Shown here piece by piece: positions 32,531-41,187 of a DNA stretch of 44,971 bases. The position numbers and the translations under genes are program-made. Position 1 is the first letter of the stretch. Each line of letters begins with the position of its first letter. The notes below the pieces were generated by a model that did no database searches, was not told where the DNA came from, and was given only the letters and a program-made list of their open reading frames with translations. Source of the stretch: Bradyrhizobium sp. Ai1a-2 (GTDB lineage Bacteria; Pseudomonadota; Alphaproteobacteria; Rhizobiales; Xanthobacteraceae); NCBI RefSeq assembly GCF_000426245.1, contig NZ_AUEZ01000068.1, forward strand, positions 1 to 44,971. The letters run 5' to 3'.

Positions 32531-32565
32531 CATGAAAACCGGTTTCCACTTTTCCGGATCATGCT
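32531..32565. repeat. Repeat family A copy, inverted orientation
   Basis: CATGAAAACCGGTTTCCACT...GGATCATG is the reverse complement of the repeat at 30749-30780 over about 30 bases. It lies directly after the protease stop and before the convergent transporter gene, where it may act as a terminator stem. Confidence 0.75.
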
Positions 32566-32586
32566 CTAGCCTCCGCCGCTTCGCCT

Positions 32587-33903
32587 CTACTCGATGATGT
32601 TTTCGCGCAGCCCGCTCAGCCAAAGCGCCAGCAGTGTCCACACCGCGCCGGATAGGAGATAGGCGCCGGCCGAGATCAGGCCGAAATGGCTCGCGAGCAA
32701 GAGCGCGGCCAGCGGCGCAAAGCCGGCGCCGAACAGCCACGCGAGGTCAGAGGTCAGCGCCGACGCGGTGTATCGGTAAATCGGCGCGAAGCTGGAGGCG
32801 ATCGCTCCCGAGGACTGACCGAAAGACAGGCCCAGCAGAATGAAGCCCAGCACCATATAGATGGTTTCACCGACGGCCCCGGCATCGAGCAGTTGCGGAG
32901 CGAAGCCGCTATAGACCGCGATCGCGATCGCCGAACCGGTCAGCAGTGCCTTTCGTCCGACGCGATCGGCGATCAATCCCGAAGCCACGATCGCGGCGAC
33001 GCCGAACGCGGCGCCGATCATCTCGATGACGAGAAACCGCACCGGGCTTTCGCGGGTGAACAGGAAGACCCACGACAGCGGAAACACCGTGACCATGTGG
33101 AACAGCGCAAAGCTCGCCAGCGGCGCGAAGGCGCCGAGCAGGATGTTGCGCCCCTCGTCACGAACCGTGCTGGCGATGCGGGCCGGCTGCAGCTCGCGGC
33201 TTTCGAACAGCGAATCATATTCCGGGGTCGCCACCATGCGCAGCCGTGCGAACAGGGCGACCACGTTGATCGCGAATGCGACAAAGAACGGATAGCGCCA
33301 GCCCCAGTCGAAGAAATCATCCGCGGACAGGTTGCCGGCAAAGTACGCGAACAGGGCGCTCGCCACGATCAGTCCCAGCGGCGCGCCGAGCTGCGGCACC
33401 ATGGCATACCAGCCGCGGTGATGCCGTGGCGCATTGAGCGCGAGCAGCGAGGCAAGGCCATCCCAGGCCCCGCCCCAGGCCAACCCTTGAACCGCGCGCG
33501 CCAGCGCCAGCAGCCAGATCGCGAACACGCCGATCGTGTCGTAGCCGGGCAGGAAGGCTAATCCGACCGTCGCTGTGCCCAGGAGGAACAGCGCGATGAT
33601 CAGCTTCGCGCTCTTGCCGTAATGGCGGTCGATCGTCATGAAGATGACCGTCCCGAGCGGCCGCGCCACGAAGGCCAGCGCGAAGATGGCGAAAGAATAA
33701 AGTGTCCCCGTCAGCTCGTTGACGAATGGGAACACCAGGCGCGGAAACACGATCACCGACGCGATCGCATAGACAAAGAAGTCGAAGAATTCGGACGTGC
33801 GGCCGATGATGACGCCGATGGCGATCTCCCCGGGATGTGCCGATTCGTGACCCTTCGTCACCGGGTGGCCGTGAGCCATTGCAGGGGCCTGTGTCATCGC
33901 CAT
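32587..33903 (-). CDS. MFS transporter, metabolite:H+ symporter (MHS) type
   Basis: This 438-residue permease has twelve hydrophobic segments. The first, IAIGVIIGRTSEFFDFFVYA, is the acidic/aromatic signature of the MHS branch (relatives carry citrate, alpha-ketoglutarate, shikimate or proline). FVARPLGTVIFMTIDRHYGK and the related second-half motif GLIADRVGRK are the MFS loop motifs. The frame is open to 34074, but ATG 33901-33903 follows an AAGG motif and gives the normal N-terminus. It is divergent from cyoA with a strong palindrome in between, so co-regulation with the oxidase is possible. The substrate is unknown. Confidence 0.9.
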   Translation of the reverse strand: MAMTQAPAMAHGHPVTKGHESAHPGEIAIGVIIGRTSEFFDFFVYAIASVIVFPRLVFPFVNELTGTLYSFAIFALAFVARPLGTVIFMTIDRHYGKSAKLIIALFLLGTATVGLAFLPGYDTIGVFAIWLLALARAVQGLAWGGAWDGLASLLALNAPRHHRGWYAMVPQLGAPLGLIVASALFAYFAGNLSADDFFDWGWRYPFFVAFAINVVALFARLRMVATPEYDSLFESRELQPARIASTVRDEGRNILLGAFAPLASFALFHMVTVFPLSWVFLFTRESPVRFLVIEMIGAAFGVAAIVASGLIADRVGRKALLTGSAIAIAVYSGFAPQLLDAGAVGETIYMVLGFILLGLSFGQSSGAIASSFAPIYRYTASALTSDLAWLFGAGFAPLAALLLASHFGLISAGAYLLSGAVWTLLALWLSGLRENIIE

Positions 33904-33999
33904 TCGCGCCTTATGCCGTCCTTGATTGAGGCGGCCGCCAGACGGTCTTGCCGCTAGCGGCCTCAAAATCGTTGTTTGGGCCGCCATTGCGCACTGCAA

Positions 34000-34020
34000 C
34001 ATTGGACAAATTGTCCAATG
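34000..34020. promoter_or_regulatory. Perfect 21-base palindromic operator candidate between the MFS gene and cyoA
   Basis: The half site CATTGGACAA (34000-34009), a single A, and its exact complement TTGTCCAATG (34011-34020) form a perfect dyad. It is flanked by a further TGCAAC/GTTGCA pair. It lies about 64 bases before cyoA and 97 bases before the MFS start. The TTGTCCAA style suits GntR/FadR-type or similar dimeric repressors; the regulator is not identified. It is the clearest regulatory site in the window. Confidence 0.65.
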
Positions 34021-34083
34021 TCCTCCTTGTTGCATCGCAGCTACCCCTTGTTCCACATAAGAAAATTCCAACAAGGTTCCACC

Positions 34084-35250
34084 GTGCGTGTCTTGAAGAT
34101 CCTGGCGTTGCTGCCGCTCGCAGCCGCTCTTTCAGGTTGCGATTTCGTCGTACTTGCCCCGGCCGGCGACGTGGCCGTGCAGCAGCGCGACCTGGTCGTG
34201 GTCTCCACCGTTCTGATGCTCTTGATCGTCCTGCCGGTGATGGCGCTGACCGCGCTGTTCGCCTGGCGCTACCGGGAATCGAACACATCGGCCCGCTATG
34301 AGCCCGAATGGGACCATTCCACCCAGCTCGAGCTCGTCATCTGGTCGGCGCCGCTTCTGATCATCGTCTGCCTCGGCGCGTTGACGTGGATGGCTACCCA
34401 CCTGCTCGACCCCTACCGCGCGCTCGGCCGCATTGACGCCGATCACCCGATCGAGGCGCAGGACAAGCCGCTCAATGTCGAAGTGGTCGCGCTCGACTGG
34501 AAATGGCTGTTCATCTATCCGGAGTATAACGTCGCGACCGTCAACGAGCTCGCAGCTCCCGTCGACCGCCCGATTCGTTTCCGCATCACGGCCTCCTCCG
34601 TGATGAACTCCTTCTACATTCCGGCGCTGGCGGGCCAGATCTATGCCATGCCGGGCATGGAGACGAAGCTGCACGCCGTGACCAACAAGCCCGGCGTCAA
34701 CAAGGGCTTCTCCGCCAACTACAGCGGCGCCGGCTTCTCCGGGATGCACTTCGCGTTCCACAGCCTGTCGGCGGCCGACTTCGACAAATGGATCGCCGGC
34801 GCGAAGGCAAGCGGCGACATGCTCGGCCGCAACGACTACCTCGTGCTCGAACGTCCGAGCGCCAACGAGCCGGTTCGCCGCTACGGCTCGGTCGATCGCG
34901 ACCTGTTCAAGGCGATCGTCAACATGTGCGTCGAGCCGGGCAAGATGTGCACGAGCGAGATGATGGCGATCGACGCCAAGGGCGGGCTCGGCCGCGAAGG
35001 GCTGAACAACACGCTGCCGCTGACCTACGACAAATATGCCCGCCGCGGCGCGGTGTTCGGGCCCGAGCCGACCTATGTGGCCGGCATCTGCTCGGTCGAC
35101 GAATTGAAGGGGCAATCCGAGCCCGAGAGCACCGTCCCGTTCGACACGACGCCGCTGCGCGGCGCCGGCCTCAAGCGTCCGCCGTTCTCGCCCGCCAATC
35201 CGTCCTCCACATCCCTTCTTCTCGGATCTCGTCCGAAATCAGACTCCTAA
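34084..35250 (+). CDS. cyoA: Ubiquinol oxidase subunit II (CyoA)
   Basis: This is subunit II of a bo3-type terminal oxidase, 388 residues. The lipoprotein signal has lipobox LSGC, two membrane helices follow, and then a cupredoxin domain (VEVVALDWKWLFIYPEYNVA). The copper-A ligands of cytochrome c oxidases are absent: the region reads NYSGAGFSGMHFAFHSLS with no cysteines, which identifies a quinol oxidase. It is longer than the E. coli subunit by about 70 residues, mostly C-terminal. The frame is open from 33976; GTG 34084 behind AAGG and directly before the signal peptide is chosen. It is the first gene of the cyoABCD-SURF1-two-component operon. Confidence 0.96.
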   Translation: MRVLKILALLPLAAALSGCDFVVLAPAGDVAVQQRDLVVVSTVLMLLIVLPVMALTALFAWRYRESNTSARYEPEWDHSTQLELVIWSAPLLIIVCLGALTWMATHLLDPYRALGRIDADHPIEAQDKPLNVEVVALDWKWLFIYPEYNVATVNELAAPVDRPIRFRITASSVMNSFYIPALAGQIYAMPGMETKLHAVTNKPGVNKGFSANYSGAGFSGMHFAFHSLSAADFDKWIAGAKASGDMLGRNDYLVLERPSANEPVRRYGSVDRDLFKAIVNMCVEPGKMCTSEMMAIDAKGGLGREGLNNTLPLTYDKYARRGAVFGPEPTYVAGICSVDELKGQSEPESTVPFDTTPLRGAGLKRPPFSPANPSSTSLLLGSRPKSDS

Positions 35251-35259
35251 GAGCGCCGC

Positions 35260-37269
35260 ATGTTCGACACTTCCCTCCTCGCGAAAGCGATTTTCGGCCG
35301 CCTGACACTGGACTCGCTGCCGCTGCATGAGCCGATCGTGGTCGGCACGTTCATCGTGGTCGCACTCGGTGGCATCACCCTGCTCGGCGCGGTCACCTAT
35401 TTCCGGCTGTGGGGCTATCTGTGGCGCGAATGGTTCACCACCGTCGACCACAAGCGCATCGGCATCATGTACATGATCCTCGGCATCGTGATGCTGCTGC
35501 GCGGCTTTGCCGACGCCATCATGATGCGCCTGCAGCAGGCGATCGCCTTTGGCGGCTCCGAAGGCTATCTCAACGCCCACCACTACGATCAGATCTTCAC
35601 CGCACATGGCGTGATCATGATCTTCTTCGTCGCCATGCCGCTGGTGACCGGGCTGATGAACTACGTCGTCCCGCTACAGATCGGCGCGCGCGACGTGTCG
35701 TTCCCCTTCCTCAACAATTTCAGCTTCTGGATGACGGTCGGCGGCGCGGTGCTGGTGATGATTTCGCTGTTCGTCGGCGAATTCGCGCGCACCGGATGGC
35801 TCGCCTATCCGCCGCTGTCTAATATCGGCTACAGTCCTGATGTCGGCGTCGACTACTACATCTGGGGGCTGCAGGTGGCCGGCGTCGGCACGACGCTCTC
35901 GGGCATCAACCTCATCTGTACCATCGTCAAGCTGCGCGCACCCGGCATGACGATGATGAGGATGCCGGTCTTCACCTGGACCTCGCTGTGCACCAACGTC
36001 CTCATCGTCGCCTCCTTCCCGGTGCTGACGGCGGTGCTGGCCCTGCTGTCGCTCGATCGCTACATCGGCACCAACTTCTTCACGAACGATTTCGGCGGCA
36101 GCCCGATGATGTACGTGAACCTGATCTGGATCTGGGGCCACCCCGAGGTCTACATCCTGGTGCTGCCGGCGTTCGGCATCTTCTCCGAGGTGACCTCGAC
36201 CTTCTCGGGCAAGCGTCTGTTCGGCTACACCTCGATGGTCTACGCCACCGTCGTCATCACCATCCTGTCGTACCTGGTATGGCTGCATCACTTCTTCACG
36301 ATGGGCTCGGGCGCCAGCGTGAATTCCTTCTTCGGCATCACCACCATGATCATCTCGATCCCGACGGGGGCGAAGATGTTCAACTGGCTGTTCACGATGT
36401 ATCGCGGCCGCATCCGCTTCGAATTGCCGATGATGTGGACCGTCGCGTTCATGTTCACCTTCGTGATCGGCGGCATGACCGGCGTGCTGCTCGCGGTGCC
36501 GCCGGCCGACTTCGTGCTGCACAACAGCCTGTTCCTGATCGCTCATTTCCACAACGTGATCATCGGCGGCGTGGTGTTCGGCGCGTTTGCCGGCATCACC
36601 TACTGGTTTCCGAAGGCGTTCGGCTTCAGGCTCGATCCGTTCTGGGGCAAGCTGTCGTTCTGGTTCTGGGTGGTCGGCTTCTACTTCGCCTTCATGCCGC
36701 TCTACGTGCTCGGCCTGATGGGCGTCACCCGCCGCCTGCGCGTGTTCGACGACCCGAGCCTGCAGATCTGGTTCATCATCGCAGGGATCGGCGCGTTCCT
36801 GATCTTCCTCGGCATCCTTTCGATGCTGGTGCAGATCGCCGTGAGCATCCTCAAGCGCGAGGCGCTCAAGGATGTGACCGGCGATCCCTGGAACGCACGC
36901 ACGCTGGAATGGGCCACCTCGTCGCCGCCGCCGGCCTACAACTTCGCATTCACCCCCGTCGTCCACGACAACGATGCCTGGTGGGACATGAAGCGCCGCG
37001 GCTATCGGCGTCCGCTCACCGGGTTCAAGCCGATCCACATGCCGAGCAACACCGGCACGGGCGTCATCCTCGCCGCGCTGGCTACGGCGATGGGGTTCGG
37101 CCTGATCTGGTACATCTGGTGGCTGGCCGCCGTGAGCTTCATCGGCCTGCTCACGGTCGCGATCGGCCACACCTTCAACTATCACCGCGATTATCACATC
37201 CCGGCCGATGAGGTCGTCCGGGTGGAAGATGCGCGCACGCACCTGCTTGCCGCCGGAGCCAAGTCATGA
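35260..37269 (+). CDS. cyoB: Ubiquinol oxidase subunit I (CyoB)
   Basis: This is the catalytic heme-copper subunit, 669 residues, reducing oxygen to water and pumping protons. His116 is the low-spin heme ligand. H294-P-E296-V-Y298 supplies the CuB ligand, D-channel glutamate and cross-linked tyrosine. HNSLFLIAHFHNVIIGG carries the distal heme ligands, and IPTGAKMFNWL holds the K-channel lysine. The quinol-site residues Arg81, Asp85, His108 and Gln111 match Arg71, Asp75, His98 and Gln101 of E. coli CyoB. The ATG follows the cyoA stop by nine bases. The stop overlaps cyoC (ATGA). Confidence 0.98.
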   Translation: MFDTSLLAKAIFGRLTLDSLPLHEPIVVGTFIVVALGGITLLGAVTYFRLWGYLWREWFTTVDHKRIGIMYMILGIVMLLRGFADAIMMRLQQAIAFGGSEGYLNAHHYDQIFTAHGVIMIFFVAMPLVTGLMNYVVPLQIGARDVSFPFLNNFSFWMTVGGAVLVMISLFVGEFARTGWLAYPPLSNIGYSPDVGVDYYIWGLQVAGVGTTLSGINLICTIVKLRAPGMTMMRMPVFTWTSLCTNVLIVASFPVLTAVLALLSLDRYIGTNFFTNDFGGSPMMYVNLIWIWGHPEVYILVLPAFGIFSEVTSTFSGKRLFGYTSMVYATVVITILSYLVWLHHFFTMGSGASVNSFFGITTMIISIPTGAKMFNWLFTMYRGRIRFELPMMWTVAFMFTFVIGGMTGVLLAVPPADFVLHNSLFLIAHFHNVIIGGVVFGAFAGITYWFPKAFGFRLDPFWGKLSFWFWVVGFYFAFMPLYVLGLMGVTRRLRVFDDPSLQIWFIIAGIGAFLIFLGILSMLVQIAVSILKREALKDVTGDPWNARTLEWATSSPPPAYNFAFTPVVHDNDAWWDMKRRGYRRPLTGFKPIHMPSNTGTGVILAALATAMGFGLIWYIWWLAAVSFIGLLTVAIGHTFNYHRDYHIPADEVVRVEDARTHLLAAGAKS

Positions 37270-37895
37270 CACTCGCCGTCGTCCCCCCACAAAATTCCGA
37301 GCCGGTCTTCTACGTCGTCGACGAGCACGAGCATCCCGAAGGCGCGAGCACCATGCTCGGCTTCTGGATCTACCTGATGAGCGACTGCCTCATCTTCGCG
37401 ATGCTGTTCGCCACCTTTGGCGTGCTCGGCGGCAACTACGCGGCAGGCCCGGCGCCCAAGGACCTGTTCGACCTGCCGCTCGTGGCGGTCAACACGTCGA
37501 TGCTGCTGCTGTCGTCGATCACCTACGGTTTCGCGATGCTGGCGATGGAGAAGTCGCGCGTCGGCGCGATGCAGGCCTGGCTCGTGATAACCGGGCTGTT
37601 CGGCCTGGCGTTCATCAGCATTGAACTGTTCGAGTTCGCTCACATGATTCACGAGGGCGCGACGCCACAGCGCAGCGCCTTTCTGTCCTCCTTCTTCACG
37701 CTGGTCGGCACCCACGGCCTGCACGTCACCTTCGGCCTCGTATGGCTGGTGACGCTGATGGTGCAGGTCGCCCGCTACGGCCTGATCGAGGCCAACCGCA
37801 GGCGGCTGACGTGCCTCAGCATGTTCTGGCACTTCCTCGACGTGGTCTGGATCGGCGTGTTCACCTTTGTCTACCTGATGGGAATGCTCCGATGA
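37266..37895 (+). CDS. cyoC: Ubiquinol oxidase subunit III (CyoC)
   Basis: This is subunit III of the bo3 oxidase, 209 residues, with five hydrophobic helices; it stabilises the core and proton uptake. STMLGFWIYLMSDCLIFAML and THGLHVTFGLVWLVTLMVQV are family segments, and MFWHFLDVVWIGVFTFVYLM closes the protein. The start codon overlaps the cyoB stop and the stop overlaps cyoD, both as ATGA, so the subunits are translationally coupled. Confidence 0.97.
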   Translation: MTLAVVPPQNSEPVFYVVDEHEHPEGASTMLGFWIYLMSDCLIFAMLFATFGVLGGNYAAGPAPKDLFDLPLVAVNTSMLLLSSITYGFAMLAMEKSRVGAMQAWLVITGLFGLAFISIELFEFAHMIHEGATPQRSAFLSSFFTLVGTHGLHVTFGLVWLVTLMVQVARYGLIEANRRRLTCLSMFWHFLDVVWIGVFTFVYLMGMLR

Positions 37896-38278
37896 AAACC
37901 GATACACACGCCCTGCAACCGGCACCCGACGCGCATGGCCATGGCGAGCACCATGCCGGCGGCTCGCGCGAAAGCTACCTGATCGGCTTCGGCCTCTCCG
38001 TCATCCTCACCGCGATCCCGTTCTGGCTGGTGATGAGCGGCGTGCTCGGAGACAAGCAGCTCACCGGGCTTGCCATCACGGTGCTGGCGGCGATCCAGAT
38101 CGTGGTCCACATGGTGTATTTCCTGCACATGAACACCCGCTCCGAAGGCGGCTGGACCATGATGGCGCTGATCTTCACCATCATCATGGTGGTGATCGGG
38201 TTGGCCGGATCGGAATGGGTCATGCATCACCTCAACGTCAACATGATGCCGGGGCACGAGATGAGCGGGATGAAGTGA
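37892..38278 (+). CDS. cyoD: Ubiquinol oxidase subunit IV (CyoD)
   Basis: This small three-helix subunit of the bo3 oxidase has 128 residues. It begins with a His-rich cytosolic stretch (DAHGHGEHHAG), followed by SYLIGFGLSVILTAIPFWLV and VVHMVYFLHMNTRSEGGW, the diagnostic segment. Its start overlaps the cyoC stop (ATGA); a longer frame from 37742 lies within cyoC and is rejected. A GTGA overlap leads into the SURF1 gene. Confidence 0.95.
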   Translation: MKTDTHALQPAPDAHGHGEHHAGGSRESYLIGFGLSVILTAIPFWLVMSGVLGDKQLTGLAITVLAAIQIVVHMVYFLHMNTRSEGGWTMMALIFTIIMVVIGLAGSEWVMHHLNVNMMPGHEMSGMK

Positions 38279-39099
38279 CGGCGCGCCCCTCTGGCCTCTC
38301 GCTGCTGCTCGTCGCCCTCGCGGCGCTCGGCGTCGTCGCGCTGACTGCGCTCGGCGTGTGGCAGCTCGAGCGCAGGACGTGGAAGCTGGCGCTGATCGAC
38401 CGGGTCGAGCAGCGTCTGCATGCGGCCCCTCAGCCGCTGCCGGCGCCTTCGTCGTGGCACGCGATCACGGCGTCAAGCGACGAGTACCGGCGCGTGACCG
38501 TCACCGGCCATTTCCTGCATGAGCGCGAGACGCCGGTGGCGGCGGTGACCGACTATGGCCGCGGCTTCTGGGTCCTGACGCCGCTGCAGACGACGGACGG
38601 AGCCACGGTCCTGGTCAATCGCGGTTTTGTTCCCCCGGAACGTCGGGACGCTTCGACACGGAGCGAGGGAAATCCGCCCCGAACGGTGAGCGTCACCGGC
38701 CTGCTGCGGGTCACCGAGCCAAAGGGCGCCTTCCTGCACACGAACGACCCGACGGCAAACCGCTGGTACTCGCGCGACGTCGCCGCGATCGCCACAGCGC
38801 GCGGACTGTCGCAGGTCGCGCCGTTCTTCATCGATGCCGACGCCTCCCCCAACCCCGGCGGCTACCCGATCGGCGGATTGACCGTCGTCAGGTTCCCGAA
38901 CAACCATCTGATTTACGCGCTGACATGGTTCGCCATGGCCTTTATGCTGGCGGCTGCACTCCTGCGCGCTTTGCGCGGCAGGGGACATGTCCGCGACTTC
39001 GATGCGCGGCGCGATGCCGTGCGCAGCCTGGTGGCCGCCGCACGCAACTTATCTCGCAAGACGGGCCCAGATGCTCGAGCGCATATCGGATCGGCATGA
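38275..39099 (+). CDS. SURF1-family oxidase assembly protein
   Basis: SURF1 proteins assist heme insertion into heme-copper oxidases in the inner membrane. This 274-residue member has an N-terminal helix (LSLLLVALAALGVVALTALG), the signature W-Q-L-E-R (GVWQLERRTWKLALI), a periplasmic domain with YRRVTVTGHFLHERE and VLVNRGFVPPE, and a C-terminal helix (NNHLIYALTWFAMAFMLAAA). GTG at 38275 overlaps the cyoD stop, which gives coupled translation and fits a dedicated role in CyoB maturation. No heme O synthase (cyoE/ctaB) gene is nearby. Confidence 0.93.
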   Translation: MTARPSGLSLLLVALAALGVVALTALGVWQLERRTWKLALIDRVEQRLHAAPQPLPAPSSWHAITASSDEYRRVTVTGHFLHERETPVAAVTDYGRGFWVLTPLQTTDGATVLVNRGFVPPERRDASTRSEGNPPRTVSVTGLLRVTEPKGAFLHTNDPTANRWYSRDVAAIATARGLSQVAPFFIDADASPNPGGYPIGGLTVVRFPNNHLIYALTWFAMAFMLAAALLRALRGRGHVRDFDARRDAVRSLVAAARNLSRKTGPDARAHIGSA

Positions 39100-39124
39100 C
39101 CACGGGAAAACGACGGGCGAGGCC

Positions 39125-40462
39125 ATGACGCTGCCGGCGAAGGCCGGTGCCGGCACGGCCCCGGTCGCGCTGGATGCGCCAAAGTCCACTGACGACACCA
39201 CCAACCGCAAGAACATGGCGCTGCTGATCCAGCTGCGCTGGACCGCGGTGATCGGCCAGATCGCGACGATCGCATTCGTGGACCGGTGGCTCGGCATTGC
39301 GCTGCCGATCCTGCCGATGGCCGGCGTGATCGCGGCCCTCGTGGCGCTCAACTTCCTGAGCCTTGCCTGGGTACGGTACCGGGCGGAGATCAACAACCGC
39401 GAACTCCTGCTTGCGCTGATGCTCGACGTCGCCGCACTGACCGGCCAGCTCTATCTGAGCGGCGGGGCGACCAATCCGTTCACATCGCTCTACCTTCTGC
39501 AGGTCACCCTCGGCGCAGTCCTGCTCGACGCGCGCTCGACCTGGTCGCTGGTCGGGCTGGCCTGTTTGAGCTTCGCCGGGCTGACCGTCGCCCATCGCCC
39601 GCTCGGTCTGCCGCAGCACGGCTTCAGCGATCCGTTCAGCCTCCATGTTGCCGGCATGTTCATCGGCTTTGCGCTCAATGCCGTCCTGCTCGTGGTGTTC
39701 GTGACGCGCATTAACCGCAACTTGCGAGAACGCGATGCCCATTTGGCCGCGCTGCGCCAGCATGCCGCCGAGCAGGATCACATCGTCCGCATGGGCCTGC
39801 TCGCGTCCGGGGCGGCGCACGAGCTCGGCACCCCGCTGGCGTCGCTGTCGGTGATCCTGAGCGACTGGCGTCGCATGCCGGCGCTCACATCGAATCCGGA
39901 GCTGTCAGACGATCTCGCCGAGATGGAGACGTCGCTGCAGCGGTGCAAATCGATCGTCACCGGCATCCTCGTTTCGGCCGGCGAGGCGCGCGGCGAAGGA
40001 TCGTCGCCGACCACGGTAACGGCCTTTCTCGCGGCGCTGGTCGAGGAGTGGCGCACCACGCGCCCGTCGGCCACGTTGTACTTCCGGAACGAGTTCGGCG
40101 CCGACCTGCCTGTTGTCTCCGAGGTCGCGCTCAAGCAGGCGATCTTCAACGTGCTCGACAATTCCGCCGAGGTATCGCGCGACTGGATCGAGCTGGCGGC
40201 CGAGCGCGCCGACGACCGCCTCGTGCTGTCGGTCACCGATCGCGGACCGGGCTTTGCGCCGGAAATGCTGGCGCAGTTGGGAAAACCCTATCAGTCGAGC
40301 AAGGGACGCCCGGGAAGCGGCCTCGGCCTGTTCCTGGTCGTGAACGTCGTGCGCAAGCTCGGCGGGGTCGTGATGGCGCGAAACAACACAGAAGGCGGCG
40401 CAACCATCCGCCTGGAGCTACCCCTGGCAACGCTGGCGATCGGAGGCGGCCTTGACGGATGA
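39125..40462 (+). CDS. RegB/PrrB/ActS-like redox sensor histidine kinase
   Basis: This is a membrane sensor kinase of about 445 residues with six hydrophobic segments in the N-terminal half. The loop GGATNPF (113-119) matches the quinone-binding heptad of RegB. The dimerisation/phosphoacceptor box is ASGAAHELGTPLASLSV with His232. Cys274 in LQRCKSIV lies where RegB has its redox-active cysteine. The ATPase domain has NVLDNSAEVS, DRGPGFAP and GSGLGLFLV. RegB-type kinases respond to ubiquinone redox state. An earlier ATG at 39071 would overlap SURF1; neither start has a strong ribosome site. The response-regulator gene overlaps the 3' end. Confidence 0.9.
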   Translation: MTLPAKAGAGTAPVALDAPKSTDDTTNRKNMALLIQLRWTAVIGQIATIAFVDRWLGIALPILPMAGVIAALVALNFLSLAWVRYRAEINNRELLLALMLDVAALTGQLYLSGGATNPFTSLYLLQVTLGAVLLDARSTWSLVGLACLSFAGLTVAHRPLGLPQHGFSDPFSLHVAGMFIGFALNAVLLVVFVTRINRNLRERDAHLAALRQHAAEQDHIVRMGLLASGAAHELGTPLASLSVILSDWRRMPALTSNPELSDDLAEMETSLQRCKSIVTGILVSAGEARGEGSSPTTVTAFLAALVEEWRTTRPSATLYFRNEFGADLPVVSEVALKQAIFNVLDNSAEVSRDWIELAAERADDRLVLSVTDRGPGFAPEMLAQLGKPYQSSKGRPGSGLGLFLVVNVVRKLGGVVMARNNTEGGATIRLELPLATLAIGGGLDG

Positions 40463-40985
40463 CCGGCTGCTTTTGATCGTGGAAGACGATGAAGGCTTTG
40501 CCCGCACGCTCAAACGTTCGTTCGAGCGGCGCGACTATCAGGTCGTCGTGGCGGCCTCGCTCGACGAGGCCCGGAAAGTGCTTGAAGAGAAAACGCCCGG
40601 CTATGCCGTGGTCGACCTCAAGCTGGGCGGCGCCTCGGGGCTGGCCTGCGTGGAAGCGCTGCATGTGCACGATCCCGAGATGCTGATCGTCGTGCTGACC
40701 GGATTTGCCAGCATCGCCACCGCGGTCGAAGCCATCAAGCTTGGCGCCTGCCATTACCTCGCCAAGCCGTCGAACACCGACGACATCGAGGCCGCCTTCC
40801 GCAGGGCAGAGGGCAACGCCGATATCGAGGTGGCCGCGCGTCCCACCTCGATCAAGACCCTGGAATGGGAGCGCATTCACCAGACCCTGATCGAAACCGA
40901 TTTCAACATCTCCGAAGCCGCAAGGCGGCTCGGCATGCATCGCCGGACGCTGGCAAGAAAGCTGGAAAAGCGTCAGGTGAAGTGA
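40452..40985 (+). CDS. RegA/PrrA/ActR-like response regulator
   Basis: This 177-residue regulator has a receiver domain with Asp12/Asp13 and phosphoacceptor Asp55, then LTGFASIATAVEAIKLGA. A short linker and a Fis-type helix-turn-helix at the C-terminus follow (NISEAARRLGMHRRTLARKL), which is nearly diagnostic for RegA/ActR. TTG at 40452 has GGAGG five bases upstream and overlaps the kinase gene by 11 bases. RegA-type proteins control oxidases, nitrogen and carbon metabolism in response to redox. The location at the end of the cyo operon suggests this copy mainly controls the bo3 oxidase (inference). Confidence 0.93.
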   Translation: MTDDRLLLIVEDDEGFARTLKRSFERRDYQVVVAASLDEARKVLEEKTPGYAVVDLKLGGASGLACVEALHVHDPEMLIVVLTGFASIATAVEAIKLGACHYLAKPSNTDDIEAAFRRAEGNADIEVAARPTSIKTLEWERIHQTLIETDFNISEAARRLGMHRRTLARKLEKRQVK

Positions 40986-41187
40986 ACGGGGCGTGACCCC
41001 CTGTACCGGAAGTGGTGGGACGCCGCTTTTCCATCGGCGCCGACCAGATTGGTCGACGGTTTTGTGACAGAAAGATCACACCGGGCCAGTCAGTTGCATA
41101 GGGTTCAGCGCCACGTATTGCCTGCCGACCATCTTGGATTCAGTCTTGGTGGACTCACCTGGATGAGTCACGGGAAGGAGCCCCGGA

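Noticed and set aside
35674..37242. 522-codon antisense frame opposite cyoB
   Set aside because: Its His/Glu/Asp/Arg-rich composition mirrors cyoB codon bias; cyoB itself is unambiguous.
34084..37269. Assignment as a cytochrome c oxidase
   Set aside because: Subunit II lacks the copper-A cysteines and subunit I has the quinol-site residues, so it is a quinol oxidase.
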